DNA of 64,000 bases from Ceratotherium simum simum (Eukaryota > Chordata > Mammalia > Perissodactyla > Rhinocerotidae), in contig NW_004454288.1 of the NCBI RefSeq assembly GCF_000283155.1, forward strand, positions 1,912,049 to 1,976,048, in the 5' to 3' direction. The notes under the pieces are model-generated. The model had not been told where the DNA came from. It did no database searches and was given only the letters and a program-made list of their open reading frames with translations. The stretch's first letter is position 1. The number at the start of each line of letters is the position of its first letter. Positions 9,796 to 21,911 of the stretch are shown piece by piece. The translations under genes and the position numbers were made by a program.

Positions 9796-11789
9796 CTCTT
9801 CAAGCCATATTCCTCTTTCTCCCCTTGCCAACCTCTATCTTTTTGGTGTTGACTAACCTTGGAAATTAAGCAGAAATTATATTTGTACTACATTATACAA
9901 AATGTTGTAAAATCGTAGTGTTAAATGAAAAAATCAAGTCACAGAAGGATTCATACAGATAATCTATGTAAAATTTTAAGACCGAAAAACACATCCATGC
10001 TGATTTAATTTTCACAATCAGTGGTTATTATTCCCACTTTCTCCAAGAGGCAGTTTGTCGTGGGCTGTGGAGCTGAATAAGAGCTCACATTCTGACTCCA
10101 TTCTAATGGACTTTCAACATTTCATTTATCTCCCTTTTCTACCAAATTTTATGATGGGAGGAAACATCAACATAAAAGGAAGCATTCTTTTCTGGGCCCT
10201 CTCTTGCTCCTGGTATCTTCTTTTTTAACCATCCTGTTCTGATGTTTTTCCAGCCGTCTTTACTACCCTTCAGGACAGGACTCCTATTGAGGATGCCATA
10301 TCACTTATGACCACTTGGGGGCACTAAAGATCGCCATTATCAAATGTCTTTTCTAAGTCCCACGCGCATGTGCTTAGGCTCTCTGTCGAGATGCTTATTC
10401 AGTATGAGCTGAGGATTGCGTTCTCAGTGAGCAGGGGTTCAGTTTAGATGAGTTCTACCAGCCATCATTTTTCCTAGAAATCGTTAAATACAGATCATAG
10501 AGCAGATCTTGTTTTCCTAAAGCACAGCGTTATGGTTTAGGGTTGGGCCAGGGAAACTGTTACTAACCAAGGACAAGTGTAAACCACATGCCATAAAACC
10601 CAAGGTACAGCACTTACAAACCTCTCTAATTTTAAATGGTAAACTTTTGCGCTAGGTTCTATAAAGAGTTTAACCATGTAGTACACTAATGATTCAGGAG
10701 GCTTCATTATGCCTGAAAGTGTTCACATGTCATAAAATACAGATTTTAATAGTTATACAAATAGTTAAGGATCATTTTGTCTGTCGCCTTAGAATTTGGA
10801 AGATTATTTTCAAATATTTGAATGATCAGTCTCTCCCTGAACACTTTTCTGTCCTCTGTCCGTCTTCATGGAGAAAGCAAAGCCATGAAGCCCCTTGCCC
10901 TGGACCACAATCCTCTTGAGTGATTCTAGGCCACTGTCACTCTGCAGGATGTGGCTTGAGGCTTGTGCCCACCTCCAGTATTCCCTTTATGTTTCCCAGC
11001 CCGACTCCTGAGTTCTCCCAGGGGGGTGTTTTCCTTTTTGCAGCCCTGTTCCGTGTCCAGGTGTCCCCACATGGGTCATCTGATAGATTTCAGCTCTCTG
11101 GGAGGGTTGGGTCTACCTTGTGTGGAACCCTCTGTAATTCAGCCTTGATTTGGTGTGGTCTTCCCCGTGTTTCTCACCCCCTGGCAACCTTTGCTGCACG
11201 GAGAGAGGACAAGGGCTCCCCCCTCCCAGAGTGATGGGTATTTTTTGCGTGATGCTGTATAAGCCAATGGCCATGCACCCCATTTCTTAGAGCGTTCAGG
11301 AATGTGACGTTAATTTGACTTGCTCTTTGGATTTATGACAGCTCAGTTTTTCTTAAAGAAAGTAGCAAGATAACGTGAATGAAACCAGTGTTGTAGTCAG
11401 AATCAGGCCTCCCTGCCACTGGCAGGCCCTCCTGTGCCTTTCCTTTGTTTAGGAAGGATTCATAGAGGCCCAGAGTACACAGAGCCAGTTCCCGAGACTC
11501 GGGGACAGGTGTCAGATGCGTCATCCCTTGGGGGAGGGGGAGGCATGGGGATGGCGCAGTGTGGACGAGGATGGACGGTGCCAGCCGGTAAAAGGTTGTG
11601 GTGGGGAAGGTGCCCCTTTACTGCCGCACTCAAAATTCAAGTCCAAGTCCCTTTTAGCAGAGCCTCCTGTGTGCACAAATGCTGGGGATACGACCGTACC
11701 CTGAGGCGCTCACTGTCTAGTCAGGGGGTCAAGTTGGTTGGTAGATAATTAACATTTCAGTGCTCTTCCCTCAAGGCATCGCCGTGTTC
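9796..11789. other. Intergenic, no gene seen; mostly unique sequence
   Basis: No exon-like open frame, RNA gene or clear interspersed repeat is recognised. The 10,920-11,234 region is GC-richer and carries overlapping open frames, but they show no protein family features. A CTCF-like motif at 10,311-10,325 is listed separately. Confidence 0.6.
10311..10325 (+). promoter_or_regulatory. CTCF-like core motif
   Basis: CCACTTGGGGGCACT fits the CTCF core (CCASYAGRKGGCRS) with one mismatch, T for A at the sixth core base. It lies about 530 bp beyond the proposed end of USP31 in non-repetitive DNA, a plausible place for an insulator at a gene boundary. Occupancy cannot be judged from sequence. Confidence 0.45.
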
Positions 11790-12125
11790 CCACCCTGCTT
11801 CCCATGCCCTTCCTGGTGCTGGTCTCTGAGATGCCCACACAGCTCATTCCCTTAACTCCTTCAAGTCTTTACTCACGTCACTGGCTCAGCAAGGCCTTCC
11901 CTGACCACCATTTTAAAACAGTGCAACCCGCTTCACATTCTCTCCCTCCTCCCTGCTTATTTTCTTCATATCACTTATCACCAACTGCCACAGTATATGT
12001 GCATATACAGTATCTATGCCCACAGGAGGGCAGGGATGTCTGCCTGTTCTGTTCACTGCTCTGTTCCCAGCACCTCAAAGAGTGCCAGGCACATGGTAGT
12101 TACTTAGTAAACATTTACTAACTGA
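11790..12125 (+). mobile_element. L2 LINE, 3' end
   Basis: It carries the L2 tail pattern: 'aaggccttccctgaccacca', then 'ttcactgctctgttcccagcacc', 'agtgccaggcacatggtag' and an ending like 'agtaaacatttactaactgaat'. Open frames across it are L2 ORF2 remnants. Confidence 0.8.
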
Positions 12126-12139
12126 ATTAATGGATATTC

Positions 12140-12290
12140 TTGGGTATACCGCTTAACTGTTCTGAGTTGCCTTCCCATCTAGAAGATGAAGAACAGTACC
12201 TGCATCACTGAGTTGTGAGGGTTAGATGGGAATGATGCCCATAAAGTGTTCAGCACAGTGCCTGGCACAGAGGAAGTGCTCAGTGAACGA
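12140..12290 (+). mobile_element. MIR SINE fragment
   Basis: Contains 'cttcccatctagaagatgaa', 'gtgagggttagatgg' and 'aaagtgttcagcacagtgcc', the 3' half of a MIR. Confidence 0.7.
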
Positions 12291-12539
12291 CGCCCTTCAT
12301 CATCACAACAGTAGGGTGGGGAGGAAGGGCTGACCCTCGTGGGAGATTTACAGAGGAGGCGCATTGGAGCATAACTCACATACTTCAGCCTGGGGAAATG
12401 GCTTGTACTGTTTGGAAAGGCCAGGAGTCCAGTCTTCCTGGAATGTAGGGCAGGAAGGCAGGAAACAGCAGATGGGGGTGGAGGGGCTTGGCAGAGGCCT
12501 CATCTAGAAGGACCTTTTATGACCTACTGTGTTTGTCCT

Positions 12540-12700
12540 GAAGTGAATGAGAATCCAGGAAGAGATTTTAGTTTAGGAGAGGTGAGATCCGGTGTGCGCC
12601 TTAGCATGGTTACCATGGCAAGGCTGTGGCACCAAGGAGGCCTGGTTAGGAGCCAGTTGAGGAATCTGGGTGCAGGCTGTGGAAGGGCTGACCAAGAGCA
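12540..12700 (-). mobile_element. L2-like remnant (weak)
   Basis: 'gagccagttgaggaatctgggtgcagg' and nearby sequence resemble the reverse strand of L2 ORF2 ('gaggctattgcaataatccaggcg'). Divergence is high and the borders are not defined. Confidence 0.3.
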
Positions 12701-12734
12701 GGGGAGCTCCTGGAGAGGTGACGTGCTCAGGCCC

Positions 12735-12880
12735 TGGAGGCAGGCTGCTATGTTCAAATTCTGGTACCGTGACTTCCTAGCTGGACAACTTTGAGCAGGT
12801 TGCTTAACTTCTCTGTGCCTCAAATTCTTCACCTGTAAAATGTGGCTAGTAGTATGTATATGACTATTGGGAGGCTTAAT
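12735..12880 (+). mobile_element. MIR SINE
   Basis: 'gttcaaattctggtaccgtgacttcctagctgg' leads to 'gcttaacttctctgtgcctc' and 'ttcttcacctgtaaaatgtgg', a near-complete MIR core on the plus strand. Confidence 0.85.
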
Positions 12881-12889
12881 TGGGATAGT

Positions 12890-13850
12890 TGGCTTATTTA
12901 CATTTCATATAATTACCAGTATTTGGTTTTATCTACTCTCCTACTTTTTCTTTGACATTTGTCCCACCTGTTTTGTATTTCTTTATATTTTTTCTTTATT
13001 TTATTTTATATTTCTATATTTCTCTCTTGTCTTCCTTGTCTGCCTTTTAGATCAATCAAGCATTTTTTAAATTCCAGTTTTTCACCTCTGTTAGCTTGTT
13101 GGTTATTCATTCTTTTACTCTTCTTTTAGTGGTTATCCTTGTGATTTCAACATGCATTCTTGATTTATAAGAGTCTAAGAAAAATTAGTAATTTTTACTG
13201 CGTAAGGGCCTTAGAACACTTTAATTCCATACTCTTTCTGCCATTTGCTATTTGTTGTTGTGCATTCTAATTCTATGTATATTTAACATACACAGATATA
13301 AAACTCATATAACATGATTATTAATGTTGGAAGTCGGTATTCACTTAGATTTACCCATATATTTGCTTTCCATTGCTCTTCATCCCTTCCTGCATTTCAG
13401 GGTTTCTTCTGCTGTCATTTTCCTTCTGCCTGAGGAATTCCCCTTAGTGTTTCTTTTTTAAGCCTAAACTAACTCTCTTAGTTTTTGTTTGATTGGAAAT
13501 ATCTTTATTTTGCCTTTACTTTTGAAGGGTATTTTCACTGGGAATAGAATTCTAGGTTGGAAGTTATTTTCTCTCATTTTTATTCCATGGTCTTCTGCCT
13601 TTTATTATTTCTGTTGATCAGTCAATTATTAGTCTTGTAGCTGTTCCTTTGAAGGTATGTGTTTTTTTCCTAAATGCTTTGAAGATGCCTCTCTTTGTTT
13701 TTCATCAGGTTTATTATGCTGGACCTAGGTGTGGGTTTTTTTTAACTCGTTTGTTTTTATCCTGCACTTCATGAATCAGACTTGGGAAAATTTTCAGCCA
13801 TTATCTCTTTAAACATTGCTTCTGATCCATTTTTCCATCCCCTTCTAGGA
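12890..13850 (-). mobile_element. Old L1 (L1M/HAL1-type), ORF region relic
   Basis: Read on the minus strand, it contains 'cctagaattctattcccagtg' and 'ttcaaaagtaaaggcaaaat', the region also seen on the plus strand in the L1 at 20-26 kb (near 21,045). The T-rich plus-strand appearance is the complement of A-rich L1 sequence. No open frame survives. Confidence 0.65.
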
Positions 13851-13854
13851 CTCA

Positions 13855-14440
13855 GTAAATGGCATCACCATCCACCCTAGCTGCTCTGTCCAGAAACCAG
13901 GGATCCATCCTTGACTCTGCCCTTTCCCTCAACCCCCATCCTGACATCTAATCCATTTGCAAGCCCTGTCCAGGTCTACTTCCACAATCATGTCCCAAAT
14001 CTACCCACTGCTCTTTCTCTCCACTGATAGCTCCCAAGTCCACGTCACCCTAGTCTCTCGACAGGGCTTCTGCATCAGCCTCTTAAATCTGTCCACTTCT
14101 CCAACCCTGTCTTATATCACTCTTCCTTCGCTTCAGGCACGGAAGCCACCTTTTACTTTCTTGACCACAGGGCCTTGGCACTGGCAGTTTCCACTGCCAG
14201 GAAGGCTCTTCCCCAACATGTTCATATGACGAGTCCTTTCTCATCTCAGCAGAACCTCGGGAGGTCCTCCTTAAATTATCCGATGTCTTCCCACTTTCCT
14301 CTCATTACCCTGTTTTATTTTCATAGCACTGCTCCATCTCTGAAATTCTTAATTATTTCTTCACTAGTTTATCATGGGTCTTCCCACCACAGTGTAGTTA
14401 CCGTGAGAGTAGAGTCTTTGTCTGTCTTTGGTCTGATACT
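13855..14440 (+). mobile_element. L2 LINE, ORF2 end and 3' region
   Basis: It runs from 'atccatccttgactctgccc' through 'tccatttgcaagccctgtcc', 'cttcaggcacggaagccacc', 'gccaggaaggctcttccccaac' to 'taccgtgagagtagagtctttgtctg'. This is the usual order of L2 3' segments. The translated pieces are broken L2 reverse transcriptase C-terminal sequence. Confidence 0.85.
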
Positions 14441-14499
14441 TATGTCATTTTGGATGCTTTCAGCTATAAGTAGTAAAGTGCCCAACCAAAGTCAGCTCC

Positions 14500-14622
14500 A
14501 TTATTCGGTGTTACATGTGTGTATACTGAGGCTCAGAGAGACTAAGCAACTTACCTAGAAATCACAGGTAATAAGTGGTAGATCTTGGGTGTGAACCTAA
14601 GCCTATATCTTCAAAGCTTATG
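14500..14622 (-). mobile_element. MIR SINE fragment
   Basis: 'tactgaggctcagagagact', 'aagcaacttacctagaaatcacagg' and 'aagtggtagatcttgggtgtgaacc' form the reverse-strand MIR core. Confidence 0.8.
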
Positions 14623-14639
14623 ATTTTGGGGTTTTTTGT

Positions 14640-15000
14640 TTTGTTTGTTTGGGTTTGTCTCATGCGTTGTTATGATTAGATTGAGGTTTTGCAGTTTTTG
14701 GCAAGAATATCGCAAAAGCAATGTGCCCTTCTCAGTGTGTCATAGGGAGAACGTGACATTGATATGTCTCATTACTGGTGATGTTAAAACCTCGGTCGCT
14801 TGGTTAAGGTGGTGTCTTCTGGGTTTTTCCACTGTAGAGTTACTGTTTTTCCCTTTGTACTTAATAAATGTCTTGCAGGAGATACTGTTAGACCATGCAA
14901 ATATCCTGTTTCTCCACAAACTTTGGCCCACTAATTTTAGCATCCATCAGTGGATGTTGCCTGCAACAATTTTTATTACTGTGGTATTCTAATGGCGGAA
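14640..15000 (-). mobile_element. L1M/L1ME 3' region fragment
   Basis: On the minus strand it contains 'ccttaaccaagcgaccgagg' followed by 'taacatc', matching the L1 3' end present on the plus strand at about 57,300. It also shows the L1-typical 'atgcaaatatcctgtttctc' and 'ttttagcatccatcag'. The 118-codon open frame on the plus strand is antisense to the repeat and is not a gene. Confidence 0.7.
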
Positions 15001-15429
15001 GAAAGACATCTTAAAAATCTCACTTAACAAGAAGTCCAGAATCAGGGCAGGCACAGGGATTGGCCCAGTGCCAACAGTGCCATCAAGGACTGAGGCTCTT
15101 CTTAGTCTTCTCTCTGTTCCTCTGAGCCTGTTAGCCTTTGTTCTCAGCTTTGGCCTTCAGTGACAGCAGTGAAGAAGGCGGGACCTTGCACTGCCTAGGT
15201 GACTTGACCGGTGAGGAGAATACTTCTCAGATCCCCTCCCCGCTCTCTGAAAACCTTCCCTCAGATCCCATTGACCAGGATCTTGGTTACCTGCCTGTGA
15301 CCAAGCTGCAGGGAAAGTGAAGGAAGTGAGCATCTGGCATTTCCAGCCAGTGTTGGGAGGTGGGAGAGTGGGCTCTGGCGGAGAAGAAACTCAGAGGAGT
15401 GAGCGCTGGGGGGCAGCCCCCGGTGTGGG

Positions 15430-15512
15430 CCGCATTGTGTCACCCCCAGCGCCCGACGCAGTGCTCTGCTCCTGCAGGTGCTCAGTAAATCTTCGCGGAG
15501 TGAATGAGTTTT
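15430..15512 (+). mobile_element. L2 LINE, extreme 3' end
   Basis: 'cagtgctctgctcctgcaggtgctcagtaaatc' followed by 'gagtgaatgag' matches the L2 terminus. Confidence 0.6.
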
Positions 15513-17314
15513 TTGTCTCTTGCCTGGTGGCATAACCTGCCATTACCTGGAAGCATTAGAGTGACTTGAGTGTGGATCGGGAACAGTGAGGTCTGTGTGG
15601 CAAGGACGGCAGAAGGGCACGGTTGGGTCCCTGGAGGGCGAGTCCCCAACTCAGTGACACCCTTCACTTCATCATGCTTTGGTCTCCTGCAGGATGATGC
15701 CCCTCGGCCTGCACTCCTCTCTACCAGAGTCTGGAGAGGACTCCAGAGACGTTTATGAAGGAAGGCAGGGAAACCTGTCTGCTAGACCCAACCTCCTCTA
15801 CTGAAGAGGTTCTCCAGAGGAAGAGGGTGCGAGGGGAGGTACCTGCTCTGTACGCACAGGAGTCTGGCTCTGGGGGCCTTGGACACAGCCTGGTAGCTTG
15901 TTTGGTAAATAATGACATTGTTATAAATATTTAATAAGTCAGGGGACTGCAGCACATGAAAAATTGATGAGGTCCCTGTGTGGGAAATGCAGGCTTTTCT
16001 CTACGTGTGCTCTGGAGGAGGCAGTTAGAGGCTGACGTCTGCTGGGGCTGACACCTGTGTTTGTGGTAGGGCTGACGAATGGCCAGAGAAATGTTCGCGA
16101 TGTTTAGGAAGCATCAATCCATCATGCTGGAGTTTAGGCTGAGGGAGGAACTCACGGCCATCAATATTCTCCGTGTTTATTAAGCATCGTGTGTTGCTTG
16201 AGATGGCGAGTCCCGCGTTGGTCCTGGGAGCAGCGCCTCCAGAAAGGGCACGGTGGCTCTGTGATGAATGACTTTAATAAGAAGCAGCTTGGAAGTACCT
16301 TCAAGTAAGAAACGAATAACAATAATTAGATGTTTCTTAATCATTTATTTATTTTATAATTCATGCCCTGCCTGCTTCCGGAGAAAGAATGGAAGTGGCT
16401 TGCAATTAAAACACATCTACCCAGGATGGTTCAAATGAAGATCAACAAGAGATCAGAAACCATATTGAAGGAGTGAATTTTTCTTAATCAACTTTCCTGC
16501 TCCCTGTGGAGAATATTGTATTCCCACTCCTGGCAGTCGCCTTTTGCTCCGAGGAGCCACGGAATGTAGCAGATGTAAAGCAGCGGCCAAAAGTGTCACG
16601 GAGACGGGAAGATGAGGCAGGAGCGTGATGTGACCTGCAGTCTCAGCGTCTCGGCACTGGGCTTCCAGCCACATTTGCATTTCATTTATCATCGCTCTAA
16701 ACAAATCTGCGTGTCTGCGGCAGGGTGGCATGAAAAATTAATGCCCCGGTGTCAGGCAGAGCTTGTCAGAGTGACAGTGCAGAAAGGGAATAACAAAGGG
16801 GCGACATGCATGGTGCTGTCTACTTAACAACCACGCTCGTGTTCCCTGAACGCCTTCTCCAGAGCCTGTGTGTCGAGGCTAACGGGGCTTCAGCAGCCAG
16901 ACCCTCCCTGTGGGCTGAGGGCAGAGAGCCTGTCTTTGTGCAGAAGCTCAGGCCATGTGTCTGGAGCATGTGAGGGGAGAAGTGGCTGTGGTCAGAGCTG
17001 GGTGACCAGGTGACCAGTCTTTGCTGAGCCATCCTGGGCTCAGAGAGCAGGCTAGGGCGGAGATGTTCTAAAGAGGCTCCGGTGTGGGATTACCTGGGGA
17101 ACAGGTGGGCGAGAGGACGGAGGGGAGGAGGGAGGTTTGAGTGTCTGTTGCTTCAGAACCTCCGTGAGAGGTAGAGGGGAAGTTTCCCTGCACATTTAGA
17201 TGCCCAGCAAACGTTTGTTCACTCTGAATCTCATGTTGGCTTCTCTCTGACCTGTGCTCATAGTGGTGGGAATAGCTGCCCCCTTCCTGCAGCACAGATG
17301 GTTTTGTGTAGCAG
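15513..17314. other. Unique intergenic DNA with candidate conserved noncoding element
   Basis: No repeat or exon is recognised. From about 16,080 to 16,760 the sequence alternates G/C-rich and A/T-rich blocks, with homeodomain-type TAAT/ATTA cores ('cttaatcaactttc', 'aaaaattaatgcccc'). A perfect octamer ATTTGCAT lies at 16,673-16,680. This texture is common in deeply conserved enhancers, but conservation is not shown here. Confidence 0.4.
16673..16680 (-). promoter_or_regulatory. Octamer (POU/OCT) motif ATTTGCAT
   Basis: Exact reverse complement of ATGCAAAT, lying next to 'ttcatttatc' within the candidate noncoding element. A single 8-mer is weak evidence on its own. Confidence 0.35.
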
Positions 17315-17465
17315 CTTTAAAATCATGGATTCTGAAGCCAGACTACCTGGGTTCAAATCCTAGCTTTACCTCTTCCTAACTTTGTGGCCTTGGGAAAATT
17401 GTTTAACCTTTTTGTGCCTCAATTTCATATATGTAAAGTACTTAGAAAAATGTCTGATACTTGGT
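17315..17465 (+). mobile_element. MIR SINE
   Basis: 'tctgaagccagactacctgggttcaaatcctagc' through 'ttgtggccttgggaaaatt' to 'cctttttgtgcctcaatttc': a clear plus-strand MIR with tRNA-like box B. Confidence 0.88.
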
Positions 17466-17854
17466 GTTAATTGGATTAGCGATTGGATTTCCCTGATTTT
17501 CATCCAAGGTGAGTGGATCAGGAAGGCCTATGGAACTCAGTGACTTAGCCTTGAGCCATATGAGAAAGGTCTTGTGGCTAGAGCTTTGGAGCGGGAGTTA
17601 GGAGCTTGTAGACCTGCTGAGTGGCCTTGGGAAATAGACATCTTCTTCTGTCTGGTTAACCCACTGAAAAAAAGGAATCCCTCTTGCCTCCCTTCCCCTC
17701 CAAGGATGAGCATAAATGTGATGTTCGGTTTACAAGATGAACCATCTTCACCCAAGCCAGGGCCGACTGAGCAAGGCACTCTCTTCTTATGAAATAGAGA
17801 GGAACAACGCTTTTCTGCCCTCTGGAAATTAAGTAGTATTTCTGAATGTTAAGG

Positions 17855-18010
17855 CACTGGATCTCTTCCCTTATTGCACATTAGAATCCCCTGGGGAGTT
17901 TTAAAAAAATTACTGAAGTCTAGAACCCTCGCCTAGAAATTCAGATCCGATTAGTCTAAGGTGAAGCCTGGATAACAGTGTATTTTTATAGTTCCCTATA
18001 GGTTAAATCT
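17855..18010 (+). mobile_element. MER5B-like hAT-Charlie MITE
   Basis: 'gcacattagaatcccctggggagttttaaaa', 'ctagaaccc' and 'gattagtctaaggtgaagcctgg' follow the MER5B order. The termini are degraded. Confidence 0.6.
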
Positions 18011-18409
18011 GGAATACTTTTCCTGTTAAAGAAGGGAGGAGGTGATGAATGAGGAGAATCTGCGGAGGTGTGTAGGACTGATGATAACAAGATCAGGAAA
18101 GGTGTGTGCACCTCTGGTGTAAGGGCTGCGACATGATTTTGCATGGGACATGGATAATAACTGTAGCAAAAATTGTGAAGGTGGTTCTAAAATGGCTGGA
18201 GTTGGGGAAAACTCTGGGACAGATCATTCACTGTGGTTTGGGGTTTGGTGGACCATGAAGTTTCCTGCTCTAGCCCATAAAATTGGAACTTCTGTCAACA
18301 CTTAGCCAAGTGTTAAGAGGCGCTGAGAAATGAATTTATTTCTCTGGGTTAATGATCTTGTTCTCTGCAGTTGAAAGCGGCAATTGTTCTCCGTTATCCG
18401 TTCTCCTCT

Positions 18410-18740
18410 ACCCTGCCAGAGGCTGCACGTCTCAACCTCTCTACAGGTAGGTATGGTCATGTGACTAAAGTCTGACCGTGAGAGTGTGAGAGGAAGTGAT
18501 ATGTGCCACTTCCTGATCACGTCTTTGAGAAGGAAGCAGGCTGCCCTCCACTTCCTCTCTTTCCCTCTTCTTGCTGGCTGGGAAATGGTAGCAGACTGGA
18601 GCGGAAATGGAAGCAGCGTGTCAGGGGGCCATGCAGTCTTGCAGCTCTGGGCTCTTATGTGAGAGGAAATAAAAGCCTGTTCTTTTATTTAAGATACCAC
18701 ATCATTAGGTCTTTGTTTCAACAGCATGGCCTGTACCATA
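18410..18740 (+). mobile_element. LTR-like repeat, family not assigned
   Basis: It shares the order 'taggtatggtcatgtgactaa', 'gagaggaagtgatatgtgccacttcc', 'cttcctctctttccctc', 'gtgagaggaaataaaagcctg' with the element at 49,400-49,800. The AATAAA followed by a T-rich end suggests an old LTR 3' end (MaLR/ERVL class likely). Confidence 0.5.
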
Positions 18741-18894
18741 ACTAGTGTATGATTCATTTGGCTCTAATTTTGGCACACTCTAGAATTCTAGGAAAGGCCA
18801 GAGAAGAGTGGAAAGAGGAGGGGAAGAAGAATAGGGAAGAAGGAAAGAGTAGGAGGATTTCCCTCCCTTTGTCACCTAGTTGATCTGTATTAGC

Positions 18895-19075
18895 CTCTTC
18901 TCAAATACTAGAAAAGTCTTCCCTGACTCCACGATCAGGTCTGTCCCCGCAGCACCGCTATCAGATGCCTCTTTGGTTCCATGCACCCCTGATTTACAGT
19001 GTTTATCACAGTCGCGATTTTACACGCTCCTTTGCTCCTGTTCACCTTCAGGTTTGCTCTCCACTGGCTCAGGTT
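18895..19075 (+). mobile_element. L2-like 3' fragment (weak)
   Basis: 'aaaagtcttccctgactccac', 'agtgtttatcacagtcgcgattttac' and 'gtttgctctcc' match the order of L2 3' sequence at low identity. Confidence 0.45.
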
Positions 19076-19277
19076 CTTGGTTGGTGGTCCAAAGCCTGCC
19101 AGGGCAGGGGGACGTTATTCCTTGAGCCCCTTGTCCTACTGCCATCAGGAAGCAATGATCTGCAGCCGGACTCCATGCCCTGTTCCTGGGGTCAAAACAT
19201 GGACCCGCAGGTCCAGCTGAAGCCCTACGTTTTCACTGTGGATTCCACTTGGCTGCCCAGTGGTTTGCTGAAGATTT

Positions 19278-19425
19278 GTCTTTCATTCAACAAATATTTA
19301 TTGAAGGCTTACTGTGTGTCAGCTACAGTATGCTAGGCACTGGGGATATAGTGTTGAGCAAAAGTGACATGCCCTTTGCCTTTATGTAGCTTACAGTCAA
19401 GTGGGGAGAAAGATATTAATTGAAT
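19278..19425 (-). mobile_element. L2 LINE, 3' end
   Basis: 'ttcattcaacaaatatttattgaaggcttactgtg', 'gctaggcactggggatatagtg' and 'tagcttacagtcaagtggggag' are the reverse-strand L2 terminus. Confidence 0.85.
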
Positions 19426-19429
19426 AACC

Positions 19430-20150
19430 TCATTGACCCACGTGATTCACAGAGAAACATTTGTATTTTTCTACTTTGCTCAAGTCTATTGGAAAAATAA
19501 GAGAATAATATTAGCCACCAGTAGCTTTTCTCTTGGAAATGGGGAAGAACTCTAATGTCATTTCGATTCCTGTGACTTAGGCTTTTCCCTCTGATGGGAC
19601 AGCAAAGAATAAGCTGGAGAAAAGGACTCTTACAGACCAGACGACAAGGTAAAGCTGTGTGTCTGACTGCTCTCTCTTCCATTATCCCATTGAGGTGTCC
19701 TAGCTTAAACAAGAGAATGCTGTAAGCCACTCCTAGAAATAAAAGTGGAGTCCCTTCACACCTGAAAGCTCAAAAAGCATCAGTGGAGAGCTCAGTGTGG
19801 GGGCAGGCAGTGGCCCACTGAAACCCATGGCCTTGAGGAGATACTTGCCCCCCAAAATGGTAAAAGGATTCCCCCACCTCCAACTCCCCTCAACCCCTTA
19901 GCATCTGTGGAATCAGTGAGAGGATAGAGACAAGGACCAGTGAGAGCAGAACAATCAGAGGGACAAGTCCTGAGCTTCCAACCATGGATGGTGGTTCTGG
20001 GGAGTGGGAGTTCCACAGGAGTGCCTAGAGCCTGCCTTCACAACCCACAGGGGTAGAGAGTGCGGATCCTGCTGTGATCAGCACCTGCTAGGTAGCCAAT
20101 TGGAGACGGGTTTTGAGTTAAGGGGAGAGGGTAGTAACTACATAAATACA
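19430..20150. other. Intergenic, nothing recognised
   Basis: No gene, RNA or clear repeat. The sequence becomes A-rich towards 20,150, where the L1 composite begins. Confidence 0.5.
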
Positions 20151-21602
20151 TAAATAAAGTAAGAGAAGAAGGCTTTTCACAGACTGAAGATGATAATATG
20201 CCATAAACTGAGGGGTATGTTTACCTCAACTTTCTGCAACTGAGATCAATTAGATAAACATTCTAATCATCAAACAAGTAGAATTTCCTTCTTTGGTCTC
20301 ACAATTCGTCAACATGTTAATGAAGCTCACTCTCAGCTACTGGCACTGAACTATCTTCACCTTATTTCTGAGAAAAATCTCCAGACACATGAAGAAAGTC
20401 ATCAGAGTGAGAGAGGGGGTCTACCCTGAGGACTCAGAACAAGTGACACGTTGTGAAGCCACATTACTGCAGTGAGATTTAGGAGGATAAGGCAATGATA
20501 TAAGTAAAAGCAGGATACTATGAAAAGGTATTATCAGAGAAGCAAAAGGAATTTTTGGAGATACAAAGCATGATTGAAAAAAGGGAATAACATAATCAAA
20601 TGAATAAATTAAAAGTCTTATCAAGAAACTCCCCCTAGAACTTGGTTAAAAAGGATGAAGAAACAAAAATCATAAAAGACAAAATAAGATATGAAACTAG
20701 ATCAAATGATTCAATATTTAGGTAAAAGGAGTTCCAGAAACACATAATGAAGTAGATGGAGGAGAAGAAATGAAGAGGAAAATTTACTTGACCTGAATAC
20801 TTAAATCTTTATGTCAAAAGGGCTTCCTGATTTATGCTCAGGATTAATTGAAAAAAAGTCTGCACTTGGACATATTTTGTGGATTTTTATAAATTCTAAG
20901 TATAAAAAGAAAATATTAAAATCAGTTGAAATGTGACTATTAAAAAGGAAAAAGATTAGATGCACTGGATTGCTCCCCTGCAACACTGAATATTAGAAGG
21001 CAATGGCAAGAAGTTTACAGAGTTCTGAGGAAAAATTATTGTGACCCCAGAATTCTGTACCCTTCCAAACTATTGTTTTTGCATAAGGATAAAAGACAAA
21101 TATTTTTAGATGTTCAAAACCTCAGAAAAGATACCATCCACGTATAGCTATACGAAATTTACTTGAAGCAGCTCTCCAGCAAAATGGGAAAATTCAAAAT
21201 AAGGAACTGAACAAAGGGAAGACTTGGTGGTCAAAAAACAGTGGTTCCAACTATATCCACAAAAACATTAAATATGAGTGGTTTAAAATAATCCAATCAA
21301 AAGGCAGAGCTTGTCAGACTGGATTTAAATACAAGATCTAACTATATTCTATTTATAGGAGATACACTTTAGACTCAGATAGAAGTAAGATGGAAATAAA
21401 AGGATATAAAGGAAATAGCATGCAAACAGGAACCATAAGAAAGCTGGAGTGGCTATACTAATATCAGGTAAAATAGACTTTCAAACAAAAAGCCAGATAC
21501 TAGAAGGGCATTTTATAATGATGAAAGGATTGATACATCAGGAAGATATAATAATTATATATATCCATCTAACAACAGTGCCCCAAAATATATAAAACAG
21601 AA

Positions 21603-21911
21603 ATGGACAAAATTGAGGGAGAAATAAGTAATTCAACAGTAACAGTTGGAGACTTCAATACCCCACTTTCAATAATGGATAGAACTAAGGAGATCAACAA
21701 AAAAATAGAAGACTTGAACAAGACTATAAATGAATTAGACCTAACAGACATCTATAGAACACTCTACCCAACACCAGCAGATTATACATTCTTCTCACAG
21801 GGGACATTCTCCAGGATAAATCATATAATATGCTATAAAACAAGCCTCAATAAATTTAATAGGATTGAAATCATACAAAGTATGTTCTCTGACTACAATG
21901 AAGTGAATTAG
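21603..21911 (+). pseudogene. L1 ORF2 endonuclease remnant
   Basis: A 102-residue open stretch reads GDFNTPLS (residues 16-23), then DIYRTLYP and a YTFFS...FSRINHI segment, the order found in the C-terminal half of the L1 apurinic-type endonuclease. The Asp-Phe-Asn of GDFN is part of the conserved core. The frame stops soon after and the domain is incomplete, so no active enzyme is expected. Confidence 0.85.

Noticed and set aside
14636..14992. 118-codon plus-strand open frame with hydrophobic residues, resembling a small membrane protein
   Set aside because: It is antisense to an L1 3' region recognised by comparison with 57.3 kb.
15380..15440. A second CTCF site at GCTGGGGGGCAGC
   Set aside because: At least three mismatches to the core, including two invariant positions.
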